The position numbers and the translations under genes are program-made. The notes beneath the pieces are model-generated. The model was not told the origin of the DNA. It worked only from the letters and a program-made list of their open reading frames with translations, and did not search any database. 64,000 nucleotides of DNA from positions 248,001-312,000 of the forward strand of contig CANNZV010001166.1 in assembly GCA_947561585.1 (NCBI GenBank). Reading direction: 5' to 3'. This stretch comes from Caprella mutica. Its lineage: Eukaryota; Arthropoda; Malacostraca; Amphipoda; Caprellidae. Positions 14,119 to 27,400 of this stretch are shown piece after piece (position 1 is the first letter of the stretch; every line of letters begins with the position of its first letter).

Positions 14119-14716
14119 ATTACCTTTGCAATCTTGCGGAAGGTTATATTATACCCGGCCTTTATTTATTTATTTATTTATTTATCATCTTGTTATTCGA
14201 ATAACTGAAAAAGTGTTCAACCAAATTGACTGAAATTTGGTGGAACGATTGGATCATGTCCAGTGATTTTCTGGTAGAATTTTGGGAGCGACCCGGTTAA
14301 AGGTCAAGGTCATGGTTTATTCATAACTCAAAAATTATTGAACCATATTGTATGAAACTTGTTGGGACGATTGTTCAATATACAGGAACCATTTTGTTAG
14401 GTTTTGGGAGTAATCGGGTCAAAGGTCAAAGATCAAGGTCAAGGGCATTTATAACTCAATAAGTATTCAACCAAATTGTCTGAAATTTGATAAGACGATT
14501 GGTCAATGTCCAGGAACCATCTGGTAGAATTTTGGGAGCGATCCTGTCAAAGGTTAAGGTCATTTATAACTCAATAAGTCAAAAAGTATTGAACCATATT
14601 GCATGAAACTTGGTGGGATGATTGGTCAATATCCAGTTTCCATTTTATTAGATTTTGGGAGAGAATGGGTTAAAGCAGAGGCGAAGGTATGCGTCCTACC
14701 GAGTGCTCGTAATCTT
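14119..14716 (+). mobile_element. Dispersed element family R, copy R1
   Basis: Starts ttacctttgcaatcttgcgg and ends ggcgaaggtatgcgtcctac. An (ttta)n tract follows the 5' end, then four subrepeats of about 110-120 bp with the phrases actcaaaaagtattgaacc, tgaaacttggtgggacgatt and aaaggtcaaggtcat. It shares start and end with R2 and R3. It is non-coding apart from short chance ORFs. I recall similar elements ending in a GGCGAAGGT..TGCGCTCTACCGAGTGC-like motif from many unrelated genomes, but that is recollection. Confidence 0.8.
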
Positions 14717-15322
14717 GTTGCAAATATTTTCGTTTCCATTTCCGTTTACAATGTTTTTCGATATTTCATTTCAATTTTTTTCCTATCATATAATCTTAAG
14801 AAGCAATGTTCGTGATACTGTAAATAATATCAAATTAGAATATATTTCTTGAATATCAATTCACATCATTTTAGTTCTATTATTATCTGTACATTTGATC
14901 ACATTATCTGCATACTCATTGTGAAATGTTATTTATAATTTGAAAAATTTGGAAGATGTTGCTTACTTATAGTAAAAAGTATTGCGACTTTAACTGCTGT
15001 GATTTTGTATTTCCTGCAGTAATCCCGAAAAGTGTGATAGATATGAGGTTTAACTAGCATACGGTAGAGCGTAATGAAATGACTTTGTTAGGGTCTTTTT
15101 ACCAGACTCTGATGTACTCATTTCAATGTATTACATGATTGCACCTAACTCAGTAACTGAATTAACTTGAAATATAAAAGAAAAACCTTTGCGATACACA
15201 TTAATTTTAAATATAAAATGTGTTTATCATTTTTTCATACGTGTTTCTAAAAGTATTTTTATGCACTGATTGTTTATTTGATGATTAATAACAACCCCCC
15301 TTTCCACCCCCTTCCCCCACAG

Positions 15323-15467
15323 CAACAGGTGGTGCGAGAGAGTGACGGGGTTGTGAGTGAGGGCCCCACCATGAGGCTGGTGGAGAGTCGGGGGGAGAGG
15401 AACAGATCTGAGCCACGCTACTTCACTTTCACACAGGGTCCATGGGAGAAGGAGACCAAAAACCAGG
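15323..15467 (+). CDS. Exon 1 of visible set
   Basis: The acceptor follows a strong C/T tract (ccacccccttcccccacag). The donor is CAGG|gtgagg. The exon starts in phase 0 and ends with one base of a codon. It encodes a charged segment containing the string EPRYFTFTQGPWEKE. It is not the true first exon, because a splice acceptor precedes it and no start codon is visible. Confidence 0.75.
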
Positions 15468-18400
15468 GTGAGGTCCAGCATTAGAACACCAATTCGTCAC
15501 GCTATTTTCCATTATTTACACATTTCACTAATTTGTATTCACTGAAATAGATTTTATTCATCGTAAAAAAGCAATGGAACATTATTTGTATATTTTTGCA
15601 GAGGCGAATTACTTTGGTATTCAGGACTTTTATTGTTGAATGATATGTGTTATAATGTGATAGTTGTTCTTGTATTTTTCTATTTTGAAATATATGAGTC
15701 GTTAAAATTAATTATTTCAATAAAAAATCTCAATTCGTAAATTTGATGAAAAATTATCAATTAATGTTTATTATTCTTTATCACAAAATTATTGGTAACT
15801 TTAATTTGCTCCCAAGGTTAAATTGTCTGAACTATAGAAAAAGAGTATTTAATAAATTAAAGATTTTAAACTGATTAAATGGTTTTTATAGACTAGCGAT
15901 TTTGAAGACATTTTTATATCTACTATTGCTTCTTGCAACTATTTTTCAATAATATTCCATGAATTGCAAGGTTTAATCACTAATCATTTCATCCATCGCT
16001 GGGTGATAATCGCCCAATGATAGGAATAAATGGATGATCGCAACAATCGCAGCATGCAAACGTACCTTCACGTCATTTTGTAAAGAACTGCAGGATATTC
16101 TGACTTCGAAAAATGGTCAATTTTACGCATGAGGGAGCAATTGACTCGATGTTTTTCCAGTGTGTTATTACAGCACAGTACGTAATTGAAAGGCAAATAA
16201 ATAGAGTAATGGATGGTTTGGTGGTAGATAGATATTTCACTTGAGATTTAGTCACTAGCAGTACCCGTGCAAATTACACCGGAAAAAAAATCAATAAAAA
16301 ATGGATAGAGCAAGGAATCAATGTTGACTAACAGAAAAATATAAAATCCAAAAACAAATCCAAAAACTAATACGGTTAACAAATAAATATGAATAGTAAA
16401 TATCGGGAAAAAATTCGGATATCAGAAAAAGTACAAATCCGGATAACAGAAAAATACGGACAAAAAAGAATCAAATTTAGGATCCTCATCCTAGTCAAGT
16501 TTGGTGTGCGATTGTACATGTGGTAGTGCTGTTGTACATGTGGTAGTGCTGTTGTACATGTGGTAGTGCTGTTGTATATGTATGTTTGTTATATTATTGT
16601 ACAACTCAAACAGTATTTCAATGTGGTATCATTCTATGACAAAAATTTCATGGCATATATCATGACCAAAAATATTCTCAATATGTCAGATAGATCCTTA
16701 GTCCTATTGATCAATAATCTGGTAAAACATGTGATAGTTTTAAAATATTCTCCTATTGTTACATGCAATGAGTAGATCTCTCATGTTTAATTACAATATC
16801 TTTATACTTTCAAAATATAGACCAGACCCAAGAATAAAATCAATACACTACTATTTACCGGGGTGGAAAGCTATTTCATTTTTTCTTAAAGTATTACAAG
16901 TAATTCATATTCATTATAGTGTCTCCAAAACAAGTAGATTATAGTGTTATTATTTAATCACTGTTCTTTAGTTCAGGTGATTAATTATATGGGGCTATGA
17001 TTAATTGAAGTAAATTCTATCAAGATTTCTATTACAGTTACTAAAATTGTTTCTTTGACAGTCTTTATATATTAGAGTAAATTGAGTGTATTTTATTTGG
17101 AAGGTAATGGAAACAATAGTCCGTGAATAAAATTACACCCTCACAATCTCTCTCCCTTTCACACTAATTTTTTCAATACAATTTTCAAACTTGTTCCTTT
17201 CTTCTCGTTCTTTTCGGAGCAAATTTTTGGGAACATTCTTCATTTTTTCTCCATAATTTCTGCAGTACAATTAAGAAACTTTAAAATGAAATAAAAAACA
17301 ATCTATAATTGTTAATATTTGTAGGTAAGACACGAGTGAGTAGGTAAGACACGAGTGTGTAGGTAAGACACGAGTGTGTAGGTAAGACACGAGTGAGTAG
17401 GTAAGACACGAGTGAGTAGGTAAGACACGAGTGAGTAGGTAAGACACGAGTGTGTAGGTAAGACACGAGTGTGTAGGTAAGACACGAGTGAGTAGGTAAG
17501 ACACAAGTGAGTAGGTAAGACACGAGTGTGTAGGTAAGACACGAGTGAGTAGGTAAGACACGAGTGTGTAGGTAAGACACGAATGTGTAGGTAAGACACG
17601 AATGTGTAGGTAAGACACGAGTGAGTAGGTAAGACACGAGTGAGTAGGTAAGACACGAGTGAGTAGGTAAGACACGAGTGTGTAGGTAAGACACGAGTGA
17701 GTAGGTAAGACACGAGTGAGTAGGTAAGACACGAGAGAGTAGGTAAGACACGAGTGTGTAGGTAAGACACGAGTGAGTAGGTAAGACACGAGTGAGTAGG
17801 TATGACACGAGTGAGTAGGTAAGACACGAGTGTGTAGGTAAGACACGAGTTTGTAGGTAAGACACGAGTTTGTAGGTAAGACACGAGTGAGTAGGTAAGA
17901 CACGAGTGAGTAGGTAAGACACGAGTGAGTAGGTAAGACACGAGTGTGTAGGTAAGACACGAGTGAGTAGGTAAGACACGAGTGTGTAGGTAAGACACGA
18001 GTGAGTAGGTAAGACACGAGTGAGTAGGTAAGACACGAGTGTGTAGGTAAGACACGAGTGAGTAGGTAAGACACGAGTGAGTAGGTAAGACACGAGTGTG
18101 TAGGTAAGACACGAGTGAGTAGGTAAGACACGAGTGTGTAGGTAAGACACGAGTGAGTAGGAAAGACACGAGTGAGTGGGTAAGACACGAGTGAGTAGGT
18201 ATGACACGAGTGAGTAGGTAAGACACGAGTGTGTAGGTAAGACACGAGTGAGTAGGTAAGACACGAGTGTGTAAGTAAGACACGAGTGAGTAGGTAAGAC
18301 ACGAGTGTGTAGGTAAGACACGAGTGAGTAGGTAAGACACGAGTGAGTAGGTAAGACACGAGTGAGTAGGTAAGACACGAGTGAGTAGGTAAGACACGAG

Positions 18401-21400
18401 TGAGTAGGTAAGACACGAGTGAGTAGGTAAGACACGAGAGAGTAGGTAAGGCACGAGTGAGTAGGTAAGACACGAGTGTGTAGGTAAGACACGAGTGTGT
18501 AGGTAAGACACGAGTGAGTAGGTAAGACACGAGTGAGTAGGTAAGACACGAGTGAGTAGGTATGACACGAGTGTGTAGGTAAGACACGAGTGAGTAGGTA
18601 TGACACGAGTGAGTAGGTAAGACACGAGTGAGTAGGTAAGACACGAGTGAGTAGGTTAGACACGAGTGAGTAGGTAAGACACGAGTGTGTAGGTAAGACA
18701 CGAGTGAGTAGGAAAGACACGAGTGAGTGGGTAAGACACGAGTGAGTAGGTATGACACGAGTGAGTAGGTAAGACACGAGTGTGTAGGTAAGACACGAGT
18801 GAGTAGGTAAGACACGAGTGTGTAAGTAAGACACGAGTGAGTAGGTAAGACACGAGTGTGTAGGTAAGACACGAGTGAGTAGGTAAGACACGAGTGAGTA
18901 GGTAAGACACGAGTGAGTAGGTAAGACACGAGTGAGTAGGTAAGACACGAGTGAGTAGGTAAGACACGAGTGAGTAGGTAAGACACGAGAGAGTAGGTAA
19001 GGCACGAGTGAGTAGGTAAGACACGAGTGTGTAGGTAAGACACGAGTGTGTAGGTAAGACACGAGTGAGTAGGTAAGACACGAGTGAGTAGGTAAGACAC
19101 GAGTGAGTAGGTATGACACGAGTGTGTAGGTAAGACACGAGTGAGTAGGTATGACACGAGTGAGTAGGTAAGACACGAGTGAGTAGGTAAGACACGAGTG
19201 AGTAGGTTAGACACGAGTGAGTAGGTAAGACACGAGTGTGTAGGTAAGACACGAGTGAGTAGGTAAGACACGAGTGAGTAGGTAAGACACGAGTGAGTAG
19301 GTAAGACACGAGTGAGTAGGTAAGACACGAGTGAGTAGGTAAGACACGAGTGTGTAGGTAAGACACGAGTGAGTAGGTAAGACACGAGTGAGTAGGTAAG
19401 ACACGAGTGAGTAGGTAAGACACGAGTGAGTAGGTAAGACACGAGTGAGTAGGTAAGACACGAGTGAGTAGGTAAGACACGAGTGAGTAGGTTAGACACG
19501 AGTGAGTAGGTTAGACACGAGTGAGTAGGTAAGACACGAGTGAGTAGGTAAGACATTAACTGCTGGTATCACTAACAGTTGGTGGCTGGCAAATTCTACC
19601 CCAGTAAATTCCACTCCAGCTAAATAATAAATACACTCTTCACATGAGGTTAGGTTAGCGGTCTGGTTGGGTTTGTCCACTTCCCTCCCTGGTGAGTTAT
19701 AGTGACAAGATGCATGTCTACCGGGGTGGAGTTTACCGGGATTGTATTTACCGGGGTGGAACTTACCGGGGTAGATTTGGCGATGTAAAATTTTCTGGGG
19801 TGGATTTACCGGGGTAGAATTTACTGGAGTGGAATTTATTTAACGGGTAGAATTTACCGGGGTAGAATTTATTTGGGTGGAATTTACTGGGGTGGAATTT
19901 ACCGGAGTAGAATTTACCGGGTAGAAATTACATTTTATCATTTTTATTTTATTATCATCATTTATCGCGGCTGTCCGCGTTATGCAAAGAGTAGGTTTAG
20001 TAATTGTAGACCATACAAAACAAATCCTCTTTATTTCAATGCACGTTACAAGCAGTGACCTGCGAAGGAACACTAAATTACTAACACGTAATACAAAACT
20101 ATCGAAAAAACAAATATACTTATCTTAACAAGATTGACAAATGCTAAAATTACTTCAAAGGATATAATGATGATATATGGAAAAACTGTATAATATTAAC
20201 TCACTTCTTGGCGGTATGATATGAAAAGGGGAATGGGAGAACTTAGGCGCACCTCTCTCTGAGACTACTAATGAGGTACTGAGACAGTGAGGCTCAGGGC
20301 ACCACAACACTCAAAGAGAGATATAAATTCCTACACTAAACGAACTAGTTCCTATTTAGAAGTTAAATAAAAACAAGCAAGAAAATAGATACGTTATAAG
20401 AAAAATAGAGAAAGGAAAGAAAATGGAAAGTAAAACAATCGCTACCGCGACACACCCCACCCTAACTCTCTAGTTAGACATGGTCTGCGACTGGAACAAG
20501 TAGGGATAGTTCTGTCACTGGTCGATGAAGATGTCGCTTCGACGAAGGGCTTTGACCGGACGTGACGAGTTCGACCGATCTTACTAAGCCATCTGAACTC
20601 GTTTTAGTTCCGATCACTCTTGCCATTGGCCATCTGTAGCGCTTCAGAGAAGAGTCCTTCAGAAGAACCACGTCTCCAACTTGCAAGTTTCTCGTAGGAT
20701 CAAACCACTTTCTTCTTTTATGTAAGGTTTGCAAGTAGTCGTTACGCCATCTGCTCCAGAACTGATCCGGCAAATACTGAATTCGGCGCCAACGTCTCTT
20801 TCCGTACGCAAGTAGATCACGAGTCTGAAAATCTTCGGAAGAAATTGGTTGATCAGTGCGAAGATTGAGAAGCATCGCTGGTGTCAATGGTCGAGGATCA
20901 TTAGGATCAGCGGAATGTTCCCAGAGAGGTGTGTTGTTCAAGATTGAAACACATTCTTGAAAGAACGTATAAAGATCGTCACGAGTTAGTATGCGAGTTC
21001 CAAGCTGATGCAAACATGAATTGAGTATGTTTTTAACAGATTGGATCTGTCGCTCCCATACTCCGCCAAAGTGACTAGCTTTGGGTGGCGTTAGTTCCCA
21101 TTCGACGGTTTGATTGGAAAGTTCTTTTCTGATGTCTTCTTCATTGATCGACGTCTCTTGGTTGAGCACACCAATGAAATTGCTACCTTGGTCACTTCTT
21201 AATTTCTTGACAGAACCTCGGACACAGATAAAACGACGAAGAGCGTTCTTGAGGCTCGGAGTATCCAAAGAAGGCAAAGGCTCGATGTGGGTTGCTCGAG
21301 AATTGAGGCATGTCAGTATGAGGGCCCAACACTTCTTGTTTGCCTTTGATCTTCTTGTAGTTGTTCCGTCCGACACAAGATATGGACCGAAGACGTCCAT

Positions 21401-24400
21401 TCCTGAGTTGGAAAACGGAGGAGAGGCTTCAAGACGATCTCTTGGTAGATTGCTCATACGTTGTTCGGTTAGTGGTAACCTGAGTTTTCTACAAACTACA
21501 CAGTTTGAGATTATCTTACGGATTGAGGAGGAGGCTTTGTGGACAAAATAACCTGCTCTGCGGATGGCACTAAGAGTTATATGTCGGCCTTGATGCTTCA
21601 CAGATTCGTGATGATGACGAATCAGCAAAGAAGATAAGTGAGACTTGTTTGGGAGAAGAATTAGAAATTTGTTTTCATACTCTAAATCAGACAGACACAA
21701 TCTTCCTCCTACTCTGATGATACTGTTTTCATCTTGGAAGGGTGACAAACTCTGGAATGAATTGTTCTTTACAGATGAAAGGAGAGCTAGTTGAGGGAAA
21801 TGTTGCTGCTGAGTATCCCTGATAAAGATGTTCAGTGATTCTTGTAGGGTAACCGGATCACGAGGGGTCATTGCCATGCCCAGTCGTTGTCTAGAGCGGT
21901 CCAACCATCGACGGCAAAGGTTCACAACGCGTTTTGTAACTCTCACTACCTTATTCAAGTTGCTGCATCTTTCAAGGAGATTGTTGAATATTCCTGAAAC
22001 TAATGGTTTAGACAACAAACAGATTGCGTCAGGTAAGACTTCGGGAAGAGATGTGGTGTTTTCTTCTATGGGGTCGTATTCTTCTTTCATGAGGAGAGCT
22101 GGTCCTGATAGCCAACACGAATAAAGTAAGGACCTTATAGATTGTCTTCTGGACGCGATGTCTGCAGGGTTCTCTGAAGTCTGCACATATTTCCACTGTT
22201 CTACTGAGGAGTTAGACAAGATAAGATTTGTACGACGAGTGATGTACAAGGGAAATCTCTTATCAGTGTTTCTTAGGTATCCTAGCACTATCATGCTGTC
22301 AGAATACAGGAAGACGTCGTCATTTCCTATATCGAGCTTTCGTGCAGCCTCATCAATGGCTACAGAAAGGTCTAGAGCTGCACACAGTTCTAGGCGTGGT
22401 ATAGTGGGAGTTGTCTTTGGAACTATCTTCGATGATCCTGAAACGAAAGCAACGTGGATGGATCCAGAGCAATTGGTTGATTTGAGGTAAATGACAAAAC
22501 CTGTTCCATCATTTGAAGCATCGCAGAATCCATGAAGTTGGACAGATCTTACGTTGCCAAAATTGGCTGGTCGATAGCTTCTTGGAATCTCGAGTCCACA
22601 TAGACCACGAAGAGATAGCTTCCAAGATTCCCAGCCATCATTGAGATGATAAGGAAGGTCCTTATCCCAATAGTTGGAGTCTTGGCTTGTACCGTCAACA
22701 GCGGTTAGAAGTGATCTTTGGATGTGTTTACCATCAAGCAAAATTGGAGCACTGATGCCCAATGGATCGAAAACTGAATTTACGGTACCAAGGATGCCTC
22801 TGCGAGTAAACGGACGGTCCGGTACTTGACTGCGTAGTATCAAGGAATCACGTGATGTTTCCCAGATAAGTCCTAACGCTGTCTGATTCGAGCTCTCTTC
22901 AAGCTGCACAGTGGTGCCTGTAGCTCTCTCTGATTCTGGAAAGGAATTTGTTACATCTTCTGAAGAAGAACAAATCTTGTGAAGCCTGATGTTATGGCGC
23001 TGAAGAGCTTTCCTTGTATCATGAAGAATAGAAACAGCTTCTTCAGGGGTATCTGTTGCGCCGAGACCATCGTCAACATAGAACTGTTCGGTTACGAACT
23101 TCGAAACGAGACTGCTAGTTTTATCTTCGGTAGGATGTTTTACAGCGTATCGTAATCCTAGACTTGCCACTGCAGGGCTCGAGCAGTTTCCAAAGATGTG
23201 GACCATACCTCGATATTGGATTATATCTTTGGAGGCATCGTTGTCGCGGAACCAGTAGAAGCGAACATAGTCGCGTTGTTCAGGCTTTAGGAAGAAATTG
23301 TGGAACATTGACTCCACGTCTGCGGAAAATCCTATGCTCCCATTTCTGAAACCTAATAGCACATCTTTCAGTCTATTGTTTATGTCTGGACCAGGGAGAA
23401 GATGGTCATTTAGACAGGTTCCGTGATATCTGGCAGAGCTGTCGAAAACAATTCGTACCTTATCTTTCTTAGGGTGTGGGACCGGAAACACAGGAATCCA
23501 CCACGCGTGACCTGGTTTCTTCGGTGTCAGTTCATTTGCTGGTACTGGTTCTACATGACCCATCGCTATGTACTTTTCCATGACTTTGAGGCATTTGCTT
23601 AGCTTTCCTGGATCATTGGTGAGACGAGTAAGAGTACTTCTTGTACGGTAGAAAACTTCAGCTCTGTTGACTGGCAGGATGGGTTCATGTTGCTTGAAAG
23701 GTAACGGAAGTACTAAATTACCTCTTTCATTTGAAGTGATATCAGAGTTAACCGTTCTAGGAACTTCTGATCATCTTTTGAGAAACCAAGCTTTTCGTCG
23801 TCTTTGTTAGTAGCAAAGATATCTAAATCTTGAAGATGCCACTACTTTTGATAATTGAAACAAGGAGAGTGTGAAAAATGTTCGGAAACATCGACTCTCA
23901 TGACGCAAGGGTCATCAATGGAGTACTTAGGTGTAACACATGTGTTACCAACCAATGCCCAGCCAAGTGCTGTATGATGAACGTACGGCGGGCTGCTACC
24001 GTAGCAACGAGTGTACATACACTGCCCTGCGTCTCGCCCAACGAGTAAAAGAACCTCAGCGTTCACGTTCGGATCATTGAAGTTCTTGGCGAATTTCTCG
24101 ATATGAGGATATGCTCGAACCGTGGCTCGGCCAGCAAATTCTTTCCTGCTATCTGGAATGTGTGGATTGGTGTACATCGAAGGGAGATTCAATCTCTTCC
24201 GTTCGCCCACACCCTTTATCTTGACACCGTTCAGAATTATACCTCCCGTGTTAGTTGAGGAGCCAGATAAGGTTCTGAGAGTGTACTCTGTTGTTGGACC
24301 GGATACATTGAAGAATTCTGCCACTTTAGGGTCGGCAAAGGTTGTGCTACTTTGTTCATCCAAAATGGCGTAACACCTGAGAGATTCGGATGAAGAGTCC

Positions 24401-27400
24401 ATAGTTAGGTCCACGAGAAGAATCTTGCTGCAATTCTTCGAAAGGCTTGAGTTTTCGCAAATTTTAGTGCACAGGTTTGACTTGTCATGATTACTATTAG
24501 GAATAGTTCTTTGTTGATCAGGATGCAAAATAGAAATATGGTTACCTTGGCACTGAACACACTTTTCCTTCAAAGTACAATTACTTCTGAGGTGTTGTCC
24601 AGTACAAACAAAGCAGAGACCTTTACTTCTAAGCATCTCGATCTTTTCCTTGTATGGAAGATTTCCAAATTTCCTGCACTGTACAAGAGAATGTTTAGAA
24701 TCTTCGTGAAAAGGGCAAACGTCAACTCTACGGGAATTAGGTATGTTCGAATTGCGTTGATGTTGAGATTCGAAGGGGCGTTGTTTGGGAGTTTCGAAGG
24801 TGCGCTGATTTGGCGATTCGAAAGTGCGTTGGGAGAAAGGACGATGAGTGTAAGGGGAGTTTCCATCACTGCATGAGTTGGAAACAGTTTCATTGTGGGT
24901 TTTCAGAGATGTGTTTTCTCTTTTCCCATATTCCCGAGGTTGTGGTTTCTGGAACAAAGGATCTGAGTACTCTCGATTTTTCTTATTCAAAAATCGGACG
25001 AAGTGGGTGAAAGGAGGGTAACGATCACCATTATTGCAACGGCAATCATCACATATAGCTCTCAAAGAATTCTGAAGATTTTCGGGTAGTTTCATCCAAA
25101 TTCTCTGCGAACCATAGGCCGTGTTGAAGATACCCAATTCCTGAGCACCGTCCATGTTGGCCTCAATGTATTCGCAAAGAGTAAGCAATTCTTTGAGTTT
25201 GTCTAATTGATAGACAGAACGGATTTGTGGGAAGGCATCCACTTTTTCGTTTAGAGAGTTGGCTATTCTTACGTTGGAGCCACACTCAGATCTAAGGTCG
25301 GTCAGTACTCTCTGTAAAGTTCTTGATGGATCGGGACCTCCGATAGCCATATGTTTTTGAACGATCTTTAGAGCGACATGGGACGTGTTTGCTTCTAGGA
25401 CTAGAAGCTTGTCATAAGAGGATATATCTATGCCAGTCAGTCTTTTATTCAGTGCATTTAGCCAAGAATGAAATCTGTGTGGCTCTCCAGCGTATGGATT
25501 CGAAGCTTTCTGAAATAATTGTTGTTTCACAATGTGCAAACTGGCAGCGTCCTGAGTGATGTAGATAGGAGCCACGGAGTTTGCAGGAGCAGGTTGACCT
25601 GTCACATGCAATGGTGGAGGATTCACAAAGTGGACACCTGACGGTACTGGGTTGATAGCTGGTCCACGTCCACTAGAGTGAAGTCCATGGGCAAGCTGAT
25701 CCACATTTGGAACGAAGGGATGAAAAGGCAATGCAGACTGGGATAACATGGGGGGGTTGACATTTGTGCTGTTCACATGAAGCTGATGAGAGCTAACATT
25801 AGCATAAGACAAAGGAGCAGTAACAACTACAGATGACTGTTGCACGGAGCAAGCTGTTACAGGAACATGTATCTGTGAAGTTTCTGGGAGTTCAAAACTC
25901 AGAGGTGTTGGTGCACTGGATAGAGGCAGAGAAGCAGAAAGATTTTCCATTGACAATGGTACAGGGCCAGTTGTCAAGGGCAAACCCGTTCGACTGTTTG
26001 CACTCACAGGATTATCACCAACGATTGACAGGGGATCAAAAATTTTCAAGGTGGACTTCATCTGATTTGCGATCGAGTCATAGACATCTGCGTCGTAGAT
26101 CGTAAGAGGTGCGGTAGCAATTGCACGAGGAAGAACGTTAGAGAAAGGACCAAAAGAAGATGAGATAGGAATATTATTACCTACTTTTGAATCAAGACTA
26201 GTGGCATAATTGCTAGGAAAATCATTAATGACTGAACGTGCACGTCGTCCATTCGAAGTAGTTAAAGATTTTTCAGTATAGATATTAGAAATGTTATCAT
26301 TAATACCTAACTTTTCATTCACTGAGCAAATCATTGCTTTAACTTTAGAACGTTTCTGAACCATACATTTAGTTAATTCATTAGCCTGAGCTGTGGAAGC
26401 GTTTCTACGTAATGCAGATATATTTTCATTAGCTAAAGTAGTATATTCTTTACAGGTATCTTTAACTTCATTGACAAAACAACGTATATCATCTACATTA
26501 TCTTCTAGAGAGTCAATAGGAAAACATAGCAAATTGTCGAGAGCGATTGTATTCTCATCGTACAATTCCATTAATTTATCAAGACTAACTTTTACTACAC
26601 GCTTCTCCATGATTTATATATATATAATACACTTAATACTATAGAAACTAATAATATAAATGAATATGAGAAAATGCACCTACCTAATTAAATACTGAAT
26701 GCAAAATTATTTCAAAATAAGATGAGTATGTGAATGTGATACAAACTCAACTTTCGATAAAATACACTTGTGGTTGCGGAGTAATACTAAGTTACAAGGG
26801 AGATGGAGTTAGTGCGTACGTACAAGCGCACACACACAAGCGCACGATATCAAATTAATATATTAAATAAGTGAGCTAAATAATTACCTATAAGTACAGA
26901 AACATATATAAGGTAGGCTATATAGAGAATGAATGTAATATAAATGACTAATTAGTGAATATACTGAATGTTTGAGTGTCAGTAAACTATTAATAATTAA
27001 ATAAACTCAGCTTTTGACAAATCACTGCCAAACGAAATGATTTGGCCTTGAAAGTTGAGACTCTTATCACTCAGCAACAAGAATGTGTTCGGAAGTTGTC
27101 GGTTGACTCCGACTTTGGCTCTTAGCAACAAGAATGTGTTCGGAAGTGGTGAGTTGTCTCCCACATTGGTGCTTAGCAACAAGAATGTGTTCGGACGTTG
27201 TAGGTTGACTCCGACTTTGGCTTCGGTGACTGGAAGTTTTACGAGTATTTCAGTCGAAGATTTCCCTTTTCGATATGACAAAGGGCTAGAAGTCACTATC
27301 GCGGCTGTCCGCGTTATGCAAAGAGTAGGTTTAGTAATTGTAGACCATACAAAACAAATCCTCTTTATTTCAATGCACGTTACAAGCAGTGACCTGCGAA

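Noticed and set aside
17271..19556. Long - strand ORFs of 761, 631, 437 and 274 codons with a 19-residue repeat (SYLLTRVLPTHSCLTYSLV)
   Set aside because: The 19-bp unit has no stop in any - strand frame, so all three frames stay open. The peptide is a by-product of the satellite, with no start context or conserved domain.
23730..23770. Programmed -1 frameshift in the BEL element
   Set aside because: No canonical slippery heptamer, and the upstream UAG would have to be bypassed too, so mutation is simpler. Kept as a finding to check, not as a feature.
21114..24373. + strand ORFs of 60-145 codons across the BEL coding region
   Set aside because: Shadows of the - strand gag and pol frames.
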